Source: Shewanella sp. 10N.286.48.A6 (GTDB taxonomy: Bacteria; Pseudomonadota; Gammaproteobacteria; Enterobacterales; Shewanellaceae). Taken from it: a stretch of DNA of 64,000 bases. The DNA lies in contig NZ_MCVI01000014.1 of NCBI RefSeq assembly GCF_002873135.1, positions 32,610-96,609 on the forward strand. The letters are read 5' to 3'. Shown piece after piece: positions 28,175-37,950 of this stretch (within the stretch, counting starts at the first letter, position 1; every line of letters starts with the position of its first letter). Position numbers and translations under genes: made by a program. The notes below the pieces were generated by a model, which was given only the letters and a program-made list of their open reading frames with translations, was not told the origin of the DNA and searched no databases.

Positions 28175-28334
28175 AAAATTACTTGAGATTGTGGCTTGCC
28201 CTGTTTGTAAGGGTAAATTAGAATTCGATAAAGAAGCCGACCAATTGATTTGTAAAGCAGATAAATTAGCTTACCCAATTACTGAAGGTATTCCAGTGTT
28301 GCTGGAAAATAGAGCTGAGCCAATCGAGCCGTAA
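28161..28334 (+). CDS. ycaR: Trm112-family small protein (YcaR-like)
   Basis: The 57-residue protein, starting [20 protein letters not shown], matches the bacterial Trm112/YcaR family, with CPVC, a third Cys in [12 protein letters not shown] and the GIPVLLE ending. Members are small zinc-ribbon-like proteins. The gene starts inside lpxK (14-bp overlap) with a GGA site 7-10 nt upstream. In E. coli kdsB follows ycaR; here a terminator follows instead. Confidence 0.9.
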   Translation: MAFDKKLLEIVACPVCKGKLEFDKEADQLICKADKLAYPITEGIPVLLENRAEPIEP

Positions 28335-28348
28335 TTTGATTGTTATCG

Positions 28349-28374
28349 AAAAAGCGCCTTAATGGCGCTTTTTT
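28349..28374 (+). terminator. Rho-independent terminator of the comEC-msbA-lpxK operon
   Basis: The stem AAAAAGCGCC/GGCGCTTTTTT with a TTAAT loop lies 15 bp past the Trm112-like gene stop. Confidence 0.88.
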
Positions 28375-28455
28375 ATGGCTGTTTATATCCTAGTTTGCAT
28401 CACTATATTGCGCTGATAAATACAGTGTTAGCAGCCAATATAGGAAAGTTTTACG

Positions 28456-29319
28456 CTATTTTTTCAGTCCTTGATAAAGAGTATCAATCCATTTTTCTTC
28501 GGATATGAAATTCCAGCTCCAGCTTTTCCATTTGTCATTTATTCCTTTAGCTTGAATGTCTGCTAACGATTGACCCTCCTGGATATTTTTTTTCATCCAA
28601 TTAATAGAATGATCCAACATATGCTTAAATTTCCTGAGGTCATCTTTATTAGCGAGAGCACCATGACCGGGGATGATTTGAGTATCGTTATCAATCAAGG
28701 TTAATATTTTAGCAACGTTATCGCGATAGCCAATCACAGAACCACCTCCCTTTAAATCAACATAAGGGAAGCGGTCCTTAAAGAACAGATCTCCCATATG
28801 GACAATATTGTCATCTTGCCAAAATACCACGCTATCGCCGTCGGTATGGCCAGGACCAAGATGCTGAATGACTAAGGTGTCGTTGTTAAAGTGAATAGAA
28901 ATATCAGTAGAGTAAGTCACGACGGGCAGTGCTGATTTTGACAAGTCTTTATTTGCGCTGAGTCGAGTTAATACATTGTCATGGGCGAAGATAATCGCCT
29001 GTTCACCAAAGTGAGCATTCCCACCGGTATGATCACCGTGATAATGAGTATTGATGACATATTTAGGGGTTCCAGACTGAATCTGGTTTAACGATTTAGT
29101 TATTTTATCTGCAAGAGGGGCAAATTGATTATCGATAATTAAAATGCCATCACTACCCGCTGACACGCCAATATTACCGCCTGAACCCACAAACATATAT
29201 GCACTGTCAGACAGTTTGTTGGCAGTGATTTGTACATCTTTGAAGCGAGCATCAGCAGCTACAACACTTGATGCTATGAGTGATAATGCCAGTAAACTTG
29301 TTTTAATTTTATGCTTCAT
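28456..29319 (-). CDS. Periplasmic metallo-beta-lactamase-fold hydrolase
   Basis: The 287-residue protein has a signal peptide (about 1-23, cleavage near VVAADA). The zinc motif HYHGDHTGG is at about 92-100, a second metal His lies in LGPGHTDGD, and a third in IPGHGALANKDDL. This is the full H-x-H-x-D-H set of the fold, in the cyclase-like/SoxH-like branch rather than a classic lactamase. The substrate is unknown; antibiotic hydrolysis cannot be claimed. An AAGGA site precedes the ATG. It is downstream of the RND operon on the same strand but separated by 63 bp. Confidence 0.88.
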   Translation of the reverse strand: MKHKIKTSLLALSLIASSVVAADARFKDVQITANKLSDSAYMFVGSGGNIGVSAGSDGILIIDNQFAPLADKITKSLNQIQSGTPKYVINTHYHGDHTGGNAHFGEQAIIFAHDNVLTRLSANKDLSKSALPVVTYSTDISIHFNNDTLVIQHLGPGHTDGDSVVFWQDDNIVHMGDLFFKDRFPYVDLKGGGSVIGYRDNVAKILTLIDNDTQIIPGHGALANKDDLRKFKHMLDHSINWMKKNIQEGQSLADIQAKGINDKWKSWSWNFISEEKWIDTLYQGLKK

Positions 29320-29382
29320 TTGTCGTCCTTTAATGTAAAGCGCCTCATTAATCGCTTAATGTTGCGCTTGCTTGCATCCTGA

Positions 29383-32300
29383 TTACACTGTCCAAGGTAG
29401 CAGCTTTTTGGCTCGTTTGTCAGCTGAAGCTAATTTTATCGATGACTGATAACGTATGCGATAAAGCGCCTGATAACAAAGCGGCACCAAGTACAAACTG
29501 GTAACAGTTGAGAACGACAGTCCGCCAATAATGGCGATTGCCATTGGCGAATAAGGTGGTCCTCCGCCGCCAATTTGAGTGTCGCCCATTGCTAAAGGCA
29601 CTAAGCCTAACACTGTGGTAGCAACCGTCATCAATACAGGGCGTAAACGGGTAATACAGATGGCTAAGATAGATTCAGATAAATCGGTTAATTTAGGCGT
29701 TTTTTGATTTATTTGGTCAACCAAAACAATGCCATTGTTTACTACGATACCCATTAAGATAAGGATCCCTATCATTGCCATTACCGACATAGGTGTTGCT
29801 GAAACCCACAGTGCCCAAAATACCCCAGTGATAGAGAACAAGATTGAACTGATAATGGCGGTTGGTAATAACAGTGATTCAAATAAGGCAGCCATCACAA
29901 TATAAATCATGATTAATGCCAAAATCATATTTACTGCCATGACGGATTGCTCTTCATCTTGACGCTCAAACCCGCCACGTAGCGAGTAGTCATATCCATA
30001 AGGGAAGTTGACATTGGCCATTACCTTTTCAATCTGCTCTTGGGCTTCTTCAGTGGTAATGTCATTCACGTTTGCGCCAATCGACAGCGCAGTTTGGCGA
30101 TTAAAGTGGCGTATGGTATCAAAGCGGGGCTGTATCTTAATATTGGCGAGATTATCTAAGCTATATAGGCGCTCACCTTTACGAATGATCGGTAATTGTT
30201 TTAGCTGCTCTAATGATCGCTGCCAGCTTTTATCATAGGCGAGCTCAATGCGTAATTCGCCATTAGGATCATGCCTATAAGAACGAAGCGGTGCACCGCG
30301 TAGCGCCATGGAAATGTGAGAGGCGATTTCGTTAAGTTTTAAATCTAATCTTGCCGCCATTTCACGATCGATTGTAATCACCACTTCTTGCTGAGCAGAA
30401 CTGACTTCAGAGCGCACATCTTCAAGCCCTTCAATGGCGCTAAGCAGAGGTACGACTTGTTCACTTAAGCGAATTAACTCTGAGGTCGAGCGACCGGTTA
30501 AGGTGACTCTTAAGCCTGAGTTTTCATTGCCCCAACCAAATTGTGGCTTGGCTGCGGCATATTTAGGGAAACCTTCACGTATGGTTTCTTTCAATTCAGA
30601 CATTGGCGTTTCAATATCTTTTTGCAGTAGTAGCGTGGTTTGAATATTGTCTGCTGAGTAATAACTGTAAACAGAATCAATCATAAAGGCCTCTTTATTG
30701 GCATAAAGATAATCTTCCATTTGATTGATCATCGCTTCAGTGACTTTTAAATTGTGGCGACCTTCTAATTGATAATTAATGTAGAGGCGATCTTTGCCTT
30801 CGCCTTCTGATTGATCTTGTTTTACTAAACTTAAGGGTAATGCGGTAGAGACTAAAATGACCACTGCAAAAACCCCTGATAGCTTTGAGTGAGCCAGTAC
30901 CCAGGTTAGGCTGCGTTGATAAAGCTGCTGTAACTTAGAGACTTTAGCTTCGGTCTCAATATGAAAATCAAACTTAGTAAGCATTAATGGGATTAAGGTT
31001 TTAGCAACCAGTAATGATGCCGCTAACGAAATGCAAATCGCAATGGCCACATGCTCAAGGAAAATCGTTAGCTCGACCTTAACCCCGACAATGTTAGGTA
31101 AAAACACGATAGCTGTGGTTAATGTGCCCGCCAAGACGGCTAGTGCGACTTTCTCTACCCCAGTAAGTACCGCTTTTTCATTGGCCGCTGTTGTTATTTC
31201 AGTTGCAGCGCCATCATCTGATAACGCAATTTTTTGCTTTTGTTGTAACACGCTTTCGGTCACCACCACGGCGTTATCAATTAACATGCCTACAGCCAGT
31301 AATAATCCCATCATCGACAGAATATTTAAGCTGTAACCAAGAAAATACATCCCAGCTAATGTCATACAAAGGGAAATTGGCACCGATGACACGACCACTA
31401 ACGTCATCTTTAAATTACGTAAAAATAAATACAATACCCCAAAAGAAAGCAGCGCACCCAGTAAGCCAGATAACAATAAATCCTGCAGTGATGACTTTAC
31501 TCCATAAGCTTGATCTTCCATGACGAATAACTTGATGCCTTGAAATTGCTGATCTTGTTTCGTTTTTTCAATAACGGCTAACACTCGTTCAGATACATCG
31601 ACTAAATTTGAGCCCGATTCTTTAAACACATCTAAACCAACAGCGTATTTTTGGTCTAAATGACGCCCTTCAAAGGCTTCAGGGAGGGTAAATTTGACTG
31701 AGGCAATATCACCAACAGAAGTAGTGCTATTAAGCTTTACTGCCTTGATATCTTCAAGTGATAAAAACTCTCCCTTGGGCGATACCTGAAACACCTGATT
31801 ATTATTTCTAAGTGTGCCAGCACTAATGACAAAGTTTTCTTGTTGTAAACGTTGCTGCAACTGAGCTGGATTAATGCCAGATGCAGCAAGTTTGTCGGCA
31901 TCTAGTCTTATTTCAATTTGCTTTTGATCAACCCCATACAAGGTGACTTTTGAGACCCCTTCAATACGCTCAAGCGGCTTGCGAAGTTGTTTGTCTAACA
32001 GATCAAAAGCATTTGATAACTCACGTTCACTGGAGATTCGAATCGTTAACACGGGCATATCAGCGGTAGAAAATTGCTGAATGAAAACCCGTTCCACATC
32101 TTTAGGCAGCAGGTGTCTTACCGAATCAATTTTTTCCCGTGCTTCTAAGCTTTTTGTGGCGACATCTTCGCCCCATTTCATATTTAGCTGAATGTTAGCA
32201 CCATCTTGAGAAGAGTTTGAGCGGACCTCTTCAATACCACTCATGGTGGCTAGCGACTCTTCTAATACGCGGGTTATCTCTCGTTCCACTTCTGCAGGGG

Positions 32301-32463
32301 TAGAGCCTTTATAGGGCACGTTAACCTGAATTTGCGGAATATCAATGCCGGGAAACATTTCTAATGGCAATAATCGACTAGAGGCTAAACCAAATAGTAA
32401 GATGGCCAAAAAGAACATACTGGTGGTGACAGGCCTTTTAATGGCTAGTTTTGTTAGGTTCAT
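29383..32463 (-). CDS. RND efflux permease (second of a pair)
   Basis: The 1026-residue inner-membrane pump has the normal HAE1-type length and twelve TM layout, with two large periplasmic loops. The N-terminal signature LAIKRPVTTSMFF and SMMGLLLAVGMLIDNAVVVTESV (TM4, Asp-Asn pair) are visible, as is MAIIGGLSFSTVTSLYLVPL near the end. Its ATG overlaps the stop of the upstream permease (ATGA), so the pair is translationally coupled. Two different permeases behind one adaptor suggest a heteromeric pump like MdtBC. Substrates are unknown. Confidence 0.9.
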   Translation of the reverse strand: MNLTKLAIKRPVTTSMFFLAILLFGLASSRLLPLEMFPGIDIPQIQVNVPYKGSTPAEVEREITRVLEESLATMSGIEEVRSNSSQDGANIQLNMKWGEDVATKSLEAREKIDSVRHLLPKDVERVFIQQFSTADMPVLTIRISSERELSNAFDLLDKQLRKPLERIEGVSKVTLYGVDQKQIEIRLDADKLAASGINPAQLQQRLQQENFVISAGTLRNNNQVFQVSPKGEFLSLEDIKAVKLNSTTSVGDIASVKFTLPEAFEGRHLDQKYAVGLDVFKESGSNLVDVSERVLAVIEKTKQDQQFQGIKLFVMEDQAYGVKSSLQDLLLSGLLGALLSFGVLYLFLRNLKMTLVVVSSVPISLCMTLAGMYFLGYSLNILSMMGLLLAVGMLIDNAVVVTESVLQQKQKIALSDDGAATEITTAANEKAVLTGVEKVALAVLAGTLTTAIVFLPNIVGVKVELTIFLEHVAIAICISLAASLLVAKTLIPLMLTKFDFHIETEAKVSKLQQLYQRSLTWVLAHSKLSGVFAVVILVSTALPLSLVKQDQSEGEGKDRLYINYQLEGRHNLKVTEAMINQMEDYLYANKEAFMIDSVYSYYSADNIQTTLLLQKDIETPMSELKETIREGFPKYAAAKPQFGWGNENSGLRVTLTGRSTSELIRLSEQVVPLLSAIEGLEDVRSEVSSAQQEVVITIDREMAARLDLKLNEIASHISMALRGAPLRSYRHDPNGELRIELAYDKSWQRSLEQLKQLPIIRKGERLYSLDNLANIKIQPRFDTIRHFNRQTALSIGANVNDITTEEAQEQIEKVMANVNFPYGYDYSLRGGFERQDEEQSVMAVNMILALIMIYIVMAALFESLLLPTAIISSILFSITGVFWALWVSATPMSVMAMIGILILMGIVVNNGIVLVDQINQKTPKLTDLSESILAICITRLRPVLMTVATTVLGLVPLAMGDTQIGGGGPPYSPMAIAIIGGLSFSTVTSLYLVPLCYQALYRIRYQSSIKLASADKRAKKLLPWTV

Positions 32464-35400
32464 GATTGAGTCTCCAAATCTAAAGACTCAGTGCTTTTGG
32501 TTTGATTAATTGCGGTTTGTTGATAGTTTTTTTTATCAAATAAACCGTATAGGGCAGGAATAACCAATAAGGTCAGCATGGTAGATAAGCCAAGACCAAA
32601 GATCACCGTTATTGCCATCGGCGCACGGATTTCACTACCATCACCGACACCTATTGCCATTGGCAACAAGCCTAAGGTGGTGGTCATGGTGGTCATCATT
32701 ATTGGGCGTAATCGAGATTTAGCTGCAGTGCTTATAGCGACTTCTTTATCATGACCTTCTTTACGCAGTTGGTTAATTCTATCAACCAATACAATGGCAT
32801 TATTGACCACAATACCTGCCAGCATAATTAAGCCGATAAACACGACTACGCTGATATGGGTACCAGTAATAAACAAGCCAATAATACTGCCGCCAACGGC
32901 CATAGGCACAGCAAACAGAATAAGTAATGGATGTAATAAGGATTCAAACTGACTCGCCATCACCAAGTAGACTAAAAATACCGCTAATACCAAGGCGATT
33001 TTTAAAGACTTAAATGAATGTTCCATTTCTTCATTTTGGCCGCCAAAGCGCGCTTGGATAGAAGAGGGGAGCTGTTGCTGATTTAAAATTTGCTGCGCTT
33101 CTTTTACAGCTTCACTTAAATCACCATAACTTAAGTTAGCTGACACTATCGCAACCCGTTGTTGGCTGACACGATTAATGGCAGAGGGGCCCACTTGCAG
33201 AGACACATCAGCAACTGCGCTTAATGGGATTGGGTGCTTACTGTTTGGATTAATAATTAATGAGTTAATATCTGAGATATTATTTCGCTCGTCCAATTCA
33301 CTGCGCACCAAAATATCTACTTTACGATCACGAACCGTATATTGGCTGGCAATGGTACCGCCAACACGTTGAGCAATACGATTAGCAACGGTGGGCGCTT
33401 CTAAATTTAATGACGCAAGCCGGGCATGATCAAATCTAATACTGATCTCAGGTTGACCATCACGAAGTGAGGTATTGATATCACTAAAGCGGGCTGACTC
33501 TGATAAAGCAGATACCAACTGTTCGCCACTGTGCTTTAGTTGCTGTAAGTCATAACCTGATAACTCGATCTCTAATGGGGTTTTAAAACTAAATAGCTCA
33601 GGGTGATCAATAGTGGCATCAAGGGCTGGAATACGCCTTGCTGTGGCCCTTAAGTCATTGGCTACAGCATTAAACTCTTGAGGATCTGCCAGTACTACCT
33701 GTAACCGCCCCCAGTTTTCGCCGCCTCGGGCGGTATCAGATGTCATTAAGCCGCCACTGCCTGCTTGGCTAAAGGTGTGTTTTACTTCTTCTCGACCACT
33801 AATGGAGTAAGCTAGTTGCTCTAATACAGCATCAGTTTTTTGTACCGCGGTGCCAGGTGGCAGTAAGATCTCAACATAGAATTCACCTTGATTCATTGGT
33901 GGAATTAGCTCTACACCCAGTCTTGGGAATAAGCTGCCAGCACCAACAGTTAGCATGATTGCGATAATGACAGTCAAAGCTTTATGCGTCATCGCATGAG
34001 CTAATACCCGGTGATAAATGCTTTCAACAAAACGGTAGCCAAAGTTAAATGCAGCACTTAATGGACGCATCACTAATGACAATGCCCAAGAAATGAATCG
34101 AGCTGAAATGATAATGAGGTTTAATAGTGCATTAGGTAGATAGCTGAGTAATAGCTTAAATGGGAAACCAAACACGAATTTAAGATAATGCACAGCTTTA
34201 GCTTTTTTAGTGGTTGGCAGGGCTTTTACTTCCGGCTCATTTTCGATGGGTAATTGTTTAAAACCCTGTCTTGATGCCAGCATTGGTATTGCCGTTAGTG
34301 CAACAAATAAAGACGCTAATAAAGCAAAAGTTACCGTTAATGCTTGATCTGAAAATAATGCCCCTGCGATACCATCAACAAAAACTAAGGGGACAAATAC
34401 CGCTAAGGTGGTTAAGGTTGAGGCAAAGATTGCCCCTGCCACTTCTTTACTGCCTTTAAGCGCTGCAGCAACTTTTTTAAGCCCTTGCGCTTTATAGCGG
34501 TCAATATTTTCCAGCACCACAATGGCATTATCAACCAATAAGCCTATGGCCAGTGCAATACCGCCTAAAGACATAATATTGAGACTGATATCGGCAAAGT
34601 ACATCATGTTAAAAGTAGCAATAACTGAAAATGGAATGGAAATAGAAATAATTAAGGTAGCAATAATGTCACGTAAAAATAAGTAGATAACTAACATAGC
34701 AAGCAAGCTGCCAAACAGCGCGGCGGCGGTTACTTCACTGACTGCACTTTGGATAAACTCAGATTGGTCATAAATAACCTTTAACTGATTATCTGCAGCT
34801 TCACTGTTAATCTCATCAAGCTCAGCACTGAGCCTTTTGGCGACCGATACGGTATTGGCATCACCTTCTTTATATATTGCCAGTTCAATAGACTCTACCT
34901 GTCCAATACGAGTGATATCACTGCGCTCTTTATAACCGTCAACAATATCGGCAACTTCAGCAAGTCGATTTAAGGTTTGACCATCACGATAGACAATGAC
35001 ATTTCTTAACTCATCTAGGTTATTAAATTGGTTTAGGGTGCGAACTAAATACTCTTTGTCACCTTGGATCACTTTACCCGCAGATAAATTGATGTTTTCT
35101 TCATTAATACGGCGCTTAATATCGTCTGCATTAAGGTTTAGTTGCTGCAGCTTTTGTTGATTTAGCAGGATATGAACTTCTTGCTCTAAGCCGCCAGATA
35201 ATCTCACTGCGGCGACACCAGATAGTGCTTCTAGGCGTCTTTTTAGTTCTTCTTCTGCAAAAGTACGCATACTTTTGAGCTGTGTTTCACTGGCATCAGG
35301 TACTGACAGCGCCACACGCATAATTGGATCTAAGTTTGGATTAAAACGCAGCAATAATGGTTTATTGATATCCAGTGGCAGTTCGATGGTATCAATTTTT

Positions 35401-35729
35401 TCACGCACTTCTAAACTGGCCATATCCATGTTGGTGCCCCATTCAAACTCAAGCACCACATCTGATAAACCTGAGCGTGAAATAGAGCTAATTTTACGCA
35501 GCCCTTTAACCACACCGACGGCTTCTTCAATGGGCTTTGAGATTAACTGTTCAACTTCAACAGGTGCAGCGCCATCATAGGCGGTTCTTACTGTGACGCT
35601 TGGGTAACTAAGATCGGGTAACAGTTTTACCGCAAGGCGGGTAAATCCGACCATACCAAATAGCATGATTGCCAGCATAAACATCCACACTGACACAGGA
35701 CGTTTTACCGAAGTATTAATTATCGACAT
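32460..35729 (-). CDS. RND efflux permease (first of a pair) with an enlarged mid-protein segment
   Basis: The 1089-residue RND permease starts IINTSVKRPVSVWMFMLAI and has the TM4 motif GIALAIGLLVDNAIVVLENI. It is about 60 residues longer than typical. The extra length sits between TM6 and TM7 at about 490-570 and is a basic linker followed by hydrophobic stretches (LLLSYLPNALLNLIIISARF and ISWALSLVM). The rest is standard, ending in the LTLLVIPALYGLF block. It lies 17 bp after the adaptor gene and overlaps the next permease by 4 bp. Confidence 0.9.
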   Translation of the reverse strand: MSIINTSVKRPVSVWMFMLAIMLFGMVGFTRLAVKLLPDLSYPSVTVRTAYDGAAPVEVEQLISKPIEEAVGVVKGLRKISSISRSGLSDVVLEFEWGTNMDMASLEVREKIDTIELPLDINKPLLLRFNPNLDPIMRVALSVPDASETQLKSMRTFAEEELKRRLEALSGVAAVRLSGGLEQEVHILLNQQKLQQLNLNADDIKRRINEENINLSAGKVIQGDKEYLVRTLNQFNNLDELRNVIVYRDGQTLNRLAEVADIVDGYKERSDITRIGQVESIELAIYKEGDANTVSVAKRLSAELDEINSEAADNQLKVIYDQSEFIQSAVSEVTAAALFGSLLAMLVIYLFLRDIIATLIISISIPFSVIATFNMMYFADISLNIMSLGGIALAIGLLVDNAIVVLENIDRYKAQGLKKVAAALKGSKEVAGAIFASTLTTLAVFVPLVFVDGIAGALFSDQALTVTFALLASLFVALTAIPMLASRQGFKQLPIENEPEVKALPTTKKAKAVHYLKFVFGFPFKLLLSYLPNALLNLIIISARFISWALSLVMRPLSAAFNFGYRFVESIYHRVLAHAMTHKALTVIIAIMLTVGAGSLFPRLGVELIPPMNQGEFYVEILLPPGTAVQKTDAVLEQLAYSISGREEVKHTFSQAGSGGLMTSDTARGGENWGRLQVVLADPQEFNAVANDLRATARRIPALDATIDHPELFSFKTPLEIELSGYDLQQLKHSGEQLVSALSESARFSDINTSLRDGQPEISIRFDHARLASLNLEAPTVANRIAQRVGGTIASQYTVRDRKVDILVRSELDERNNISDINSLIINPNSKHPIPLSAVADVSLQVGPSAINRVSQQRVAIVSANLSYGDLSEAVKEAQQILNQQQLPSSIQARFGGQNEEMEHSFKSLKIALVLAVFLVYLVMASQFESLLHPLLILFAVPMAVGGSIIGLFITGTHISVVVFIGLIMLAGIVVNNAIVLVDRINQLRKEGHDKEVAISTAAKSRLRPIMMTTMTTTLGLLPMAIGVGDGSEIRAPMAITVIFGLGLSTMLTLLVIPALYGLFDKKNYQQTAINQTKSTESLDLETQS

Positions 35730-35746
35730 AGTAGGCGCATCCTTGT

Positions 35747-36853
35747 CTATTTGCTGGCTAGGCTGTTTTTGGCGTAAGAAAGCGGACTGATGATTTCAAC
35801 TAACGACAGGTCTTTAAGGTTTTGCTGACCACGAATGACGATTTGTTCACCAGATTGCACACCAGATAGAATTTCAACTTTATCATTTTCGCGATAACCG
35901 AGAATCACTTCACGACGGTTAGCGGTGTTATCTTTAATGACATACAGTGCTTGGGTGTCATCTTGGTTAATAATGGCGTTAAAAGGCACAGTAACAACAT
36001 CATTGTGGGTATCATATTTAAGCTCAACACGCGTGAACATGCCGGCTTTTAATGTTGCGTCTTTATTGTTGATGGCGATAGTTACTTTGAATGTACCGCT
36101 TTGGGCATCAACAATTGGGCTAATTCGTAATACATTAGCGATAATATCTTGTTCTGTTGAGCCCTTGTTATTAGCGTATTGATTACTAATGCGCGCTTCT
36201 TGTCCTAAACGTAAGCTATTAAGTTGTTGCTCTGGTAAATGTACAATTCCGTGTAGTTCATCTTGATTGACAATATAAAACAACTCTTCAAACTCTTTGG
36301 CCATATTGCCTTTTTTCACATGCCTGGTGGCGACAATGCCATCGATAGGTGAAACAATGCGGCTTTCAATCACGTATAGTTCTGCGAGATCTCGCTGAGC
36401 CATTGCGGCTTGTAAGTTAAACTCCAGCTTTGCCATCACATCTTGACTTACAAATTCTTTGTTTTTCATCTGTTTTAAGCGGTTTAATTCTTGCTCAATA
36501 ATCTGAACTTCAGCAAGCGCACGCTGATAATCAAATTGTTGGCGTTTGGCATCAATGGTCGCCAGTGCTTGGCCCTTTGTAACTCTATCGCCTTCTTCAA
36601 CGTTTATTGAAGTAATTAAGCCTGCAATTCGGGTGACAACATGGGCTTCCTCGGGCGCTTCTAGCGTCGCGGTGGTGCTATAAAATGAAGACACATTTCC
36701 TTGAGTCACTTGTGATACCTCAACAGGTACCGCGTATTTTTCTTCTTCTGCAGCTGTTTCTTGTTCACCATTACAGCCACTAAGCATGATTGAAAATGCC
36801 GTAATACAAAAAACGGATGAGGTGAATTTTTTAATGTTGTTGAACCTTTCCAT
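35747..36853 (-). CDS. RND periplasmic adaptor (membrane fusion) lipoprotein
   Basis: The 368-residue adaptor has a lipoprotein signal (lipobox LSGC near residue 27), then VPVEVSQVTQGNVSSFYSTT, a lipoyl-like domain (VTRIAGLITSINVEEGDRV), an alpha-helical hairpin (about 105-150), and beta-barrel and membrane-proximal domains (VTVPFNAIINQDD). It is first in the three-gene operon. No outer-membrane factor gene is present nearby, so a TolC homologue elsewhere would be needed. Confidence 0.92.
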   Translation of the reverse strand: MERFNNIKKFTSSVFCITAFSIMLSGCNGEQETAAEEEKYAVPVEVSQVTQGNVSSFYSTTATLEAPEEAHVVTRIAGLITSINVEEGDRVTKGQALATIDAKRQQFDYQRALAEVQIIEQELNRLKQMKNKEFVSQDVMAKLEFNLQAAMAQRDLAELYVIESRIVSPIDGIVATRHVKKGNMAKEFEELFYIVNQDELHGIVHLPEQQLNSLRLGQEARISNQYANNKGSTEQDIIANVLRISPIVDAQSGTFKVTIAINNKDATLKAGMFTRVELKYDTHNDVVTVPFNAIINQDDTQALYVIKDNTANRREVILGYRENDKVEILSGVQSGEQIVIRGQQNLKDLSLVEIISPLSYAKNSLASK

Positions 36854-37908
36854 GGGATACCTGCCAATTAACTAAGTGTTATAAGTGACGTGACATGCCA
36901 CAGAGTCTGAAACCAAAGCATGCAAACGTCACGTTATAACATGTAATAAATGTTGAATTTATGTTTACAAAGCACGTAATGTGCCAAAATAAATTATTGT
37001 TATTTTTCAGTGCTTTAATTGGGTGGCGGTATTTTAGGAACTTAAATGTTAACAAGGGGTAGTGGGAATGCTCAACAAATGGTGAAATTGCTTACTAAGA
37101 TTTGAGTTAAGGGTTCTGATTTTTGTTGATTAGGATTGTGGGTAAATGGCCATTGAATTAATTTGGCTTTAACAAGAAAATTATTAATAATACAAATAAA
37201 ATGAACGTGAAAATATTTCAAGGTGTAAAAGCATATAAAGAAGACCAAATTCTGGGTAAAAAGGAAACCAAATTGTAAGTTTTAATATCTCTAATGGCCA
37301 TTTTTTAGAACAAAAAGATTTTCTTTATAGCGATATAATTTAAAAAGCAGCTTTTTATATCAGATTTAATTGATATTTTTACTCAATTTATTGTTTATTA
37401 GGGCCTAACGTGAATGAAAATGACTATTTTATGAATGTTTTTGGATGATTTACAGTATTTTTCTAGCTTAATCTTTAACTTCAAATGAATTAAAATCGGC
37501 AATATTTCTAATAGGCAGTTGTATTGCCTAGCACAAATCTGATGCAACTCCTTCTATAAACACAAATGTAATTGGGTTAATTAGGCCGATTTATGGCGTA
37601 CTTTGGACATATTTTAAAGCTTATTTAATTCTAATTTGTAATACAAAATTAAGTGCTAAAGTGCCGGCGACCCTTTAATTTCGACTAAAATTAACCTGTG
37701 GCGGCTATTAGGATTTAGTAAATAATGAAGCGGACCTAGATAATGTGGCTTATGACCAATCTATGGTGAATGAGCTTTAAACGGGGATAAATGTGTTTGG
37801 CAGTTTTATTCATACTTGGCTGCTATGGTAACCAAAGTTCGCAGCAAGGGATTTTTGTGTTCATTGAGCGAGGCTGTCAACGCTAACAAAACAGCTTCTC
37901 TAGGCATT
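36854..37908. other. 1.05-kb AT-rich intergenic region, no convincing gene
   Basis: This gap lies between the RND operon start and the gltA terminator. It includes the RND promoter region. A small hairpin TAGGCA/TGCCTA sits at 37512-37530. Two tiny frames (37201-37278, 25 codons; 37791-37886, 31 codons, with a weak lipobox-like LGC) are not supportable as genes. Base composition is distinctly AT-rich compared with the flanking genes. Confidence 0.5.
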
Positions 37909-37936
37909 AAAAAAGCGCCTAAATAGGCGCTTTTTT
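37909..37936 (-). terminator. Rho-independent terminator of gltA
   Basis: A 12-bp perfect stem AAAAAAGCGCCT/AGGCGCTTTTTT with an AAAT loop lies 15 bp past the gltA stop and can act on both strands. Confidence 0.9.
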
Positions 37937-37950
37937 CACAAACGATTAAG

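Noticed and set aside
28456..29319. Antibiotic-resistance beta-lactamase
   Set aside because: The fold and zinc motif are present, but the sequence is of the cyclase/SoxH-like type; no lactamase function can be claimed.
37791..37886. 31-codon frame with a lipobox-like LGC near its start
   Set aside because: No positive N-terminal charge and only a poorly spaced GGGGA; likely chance.
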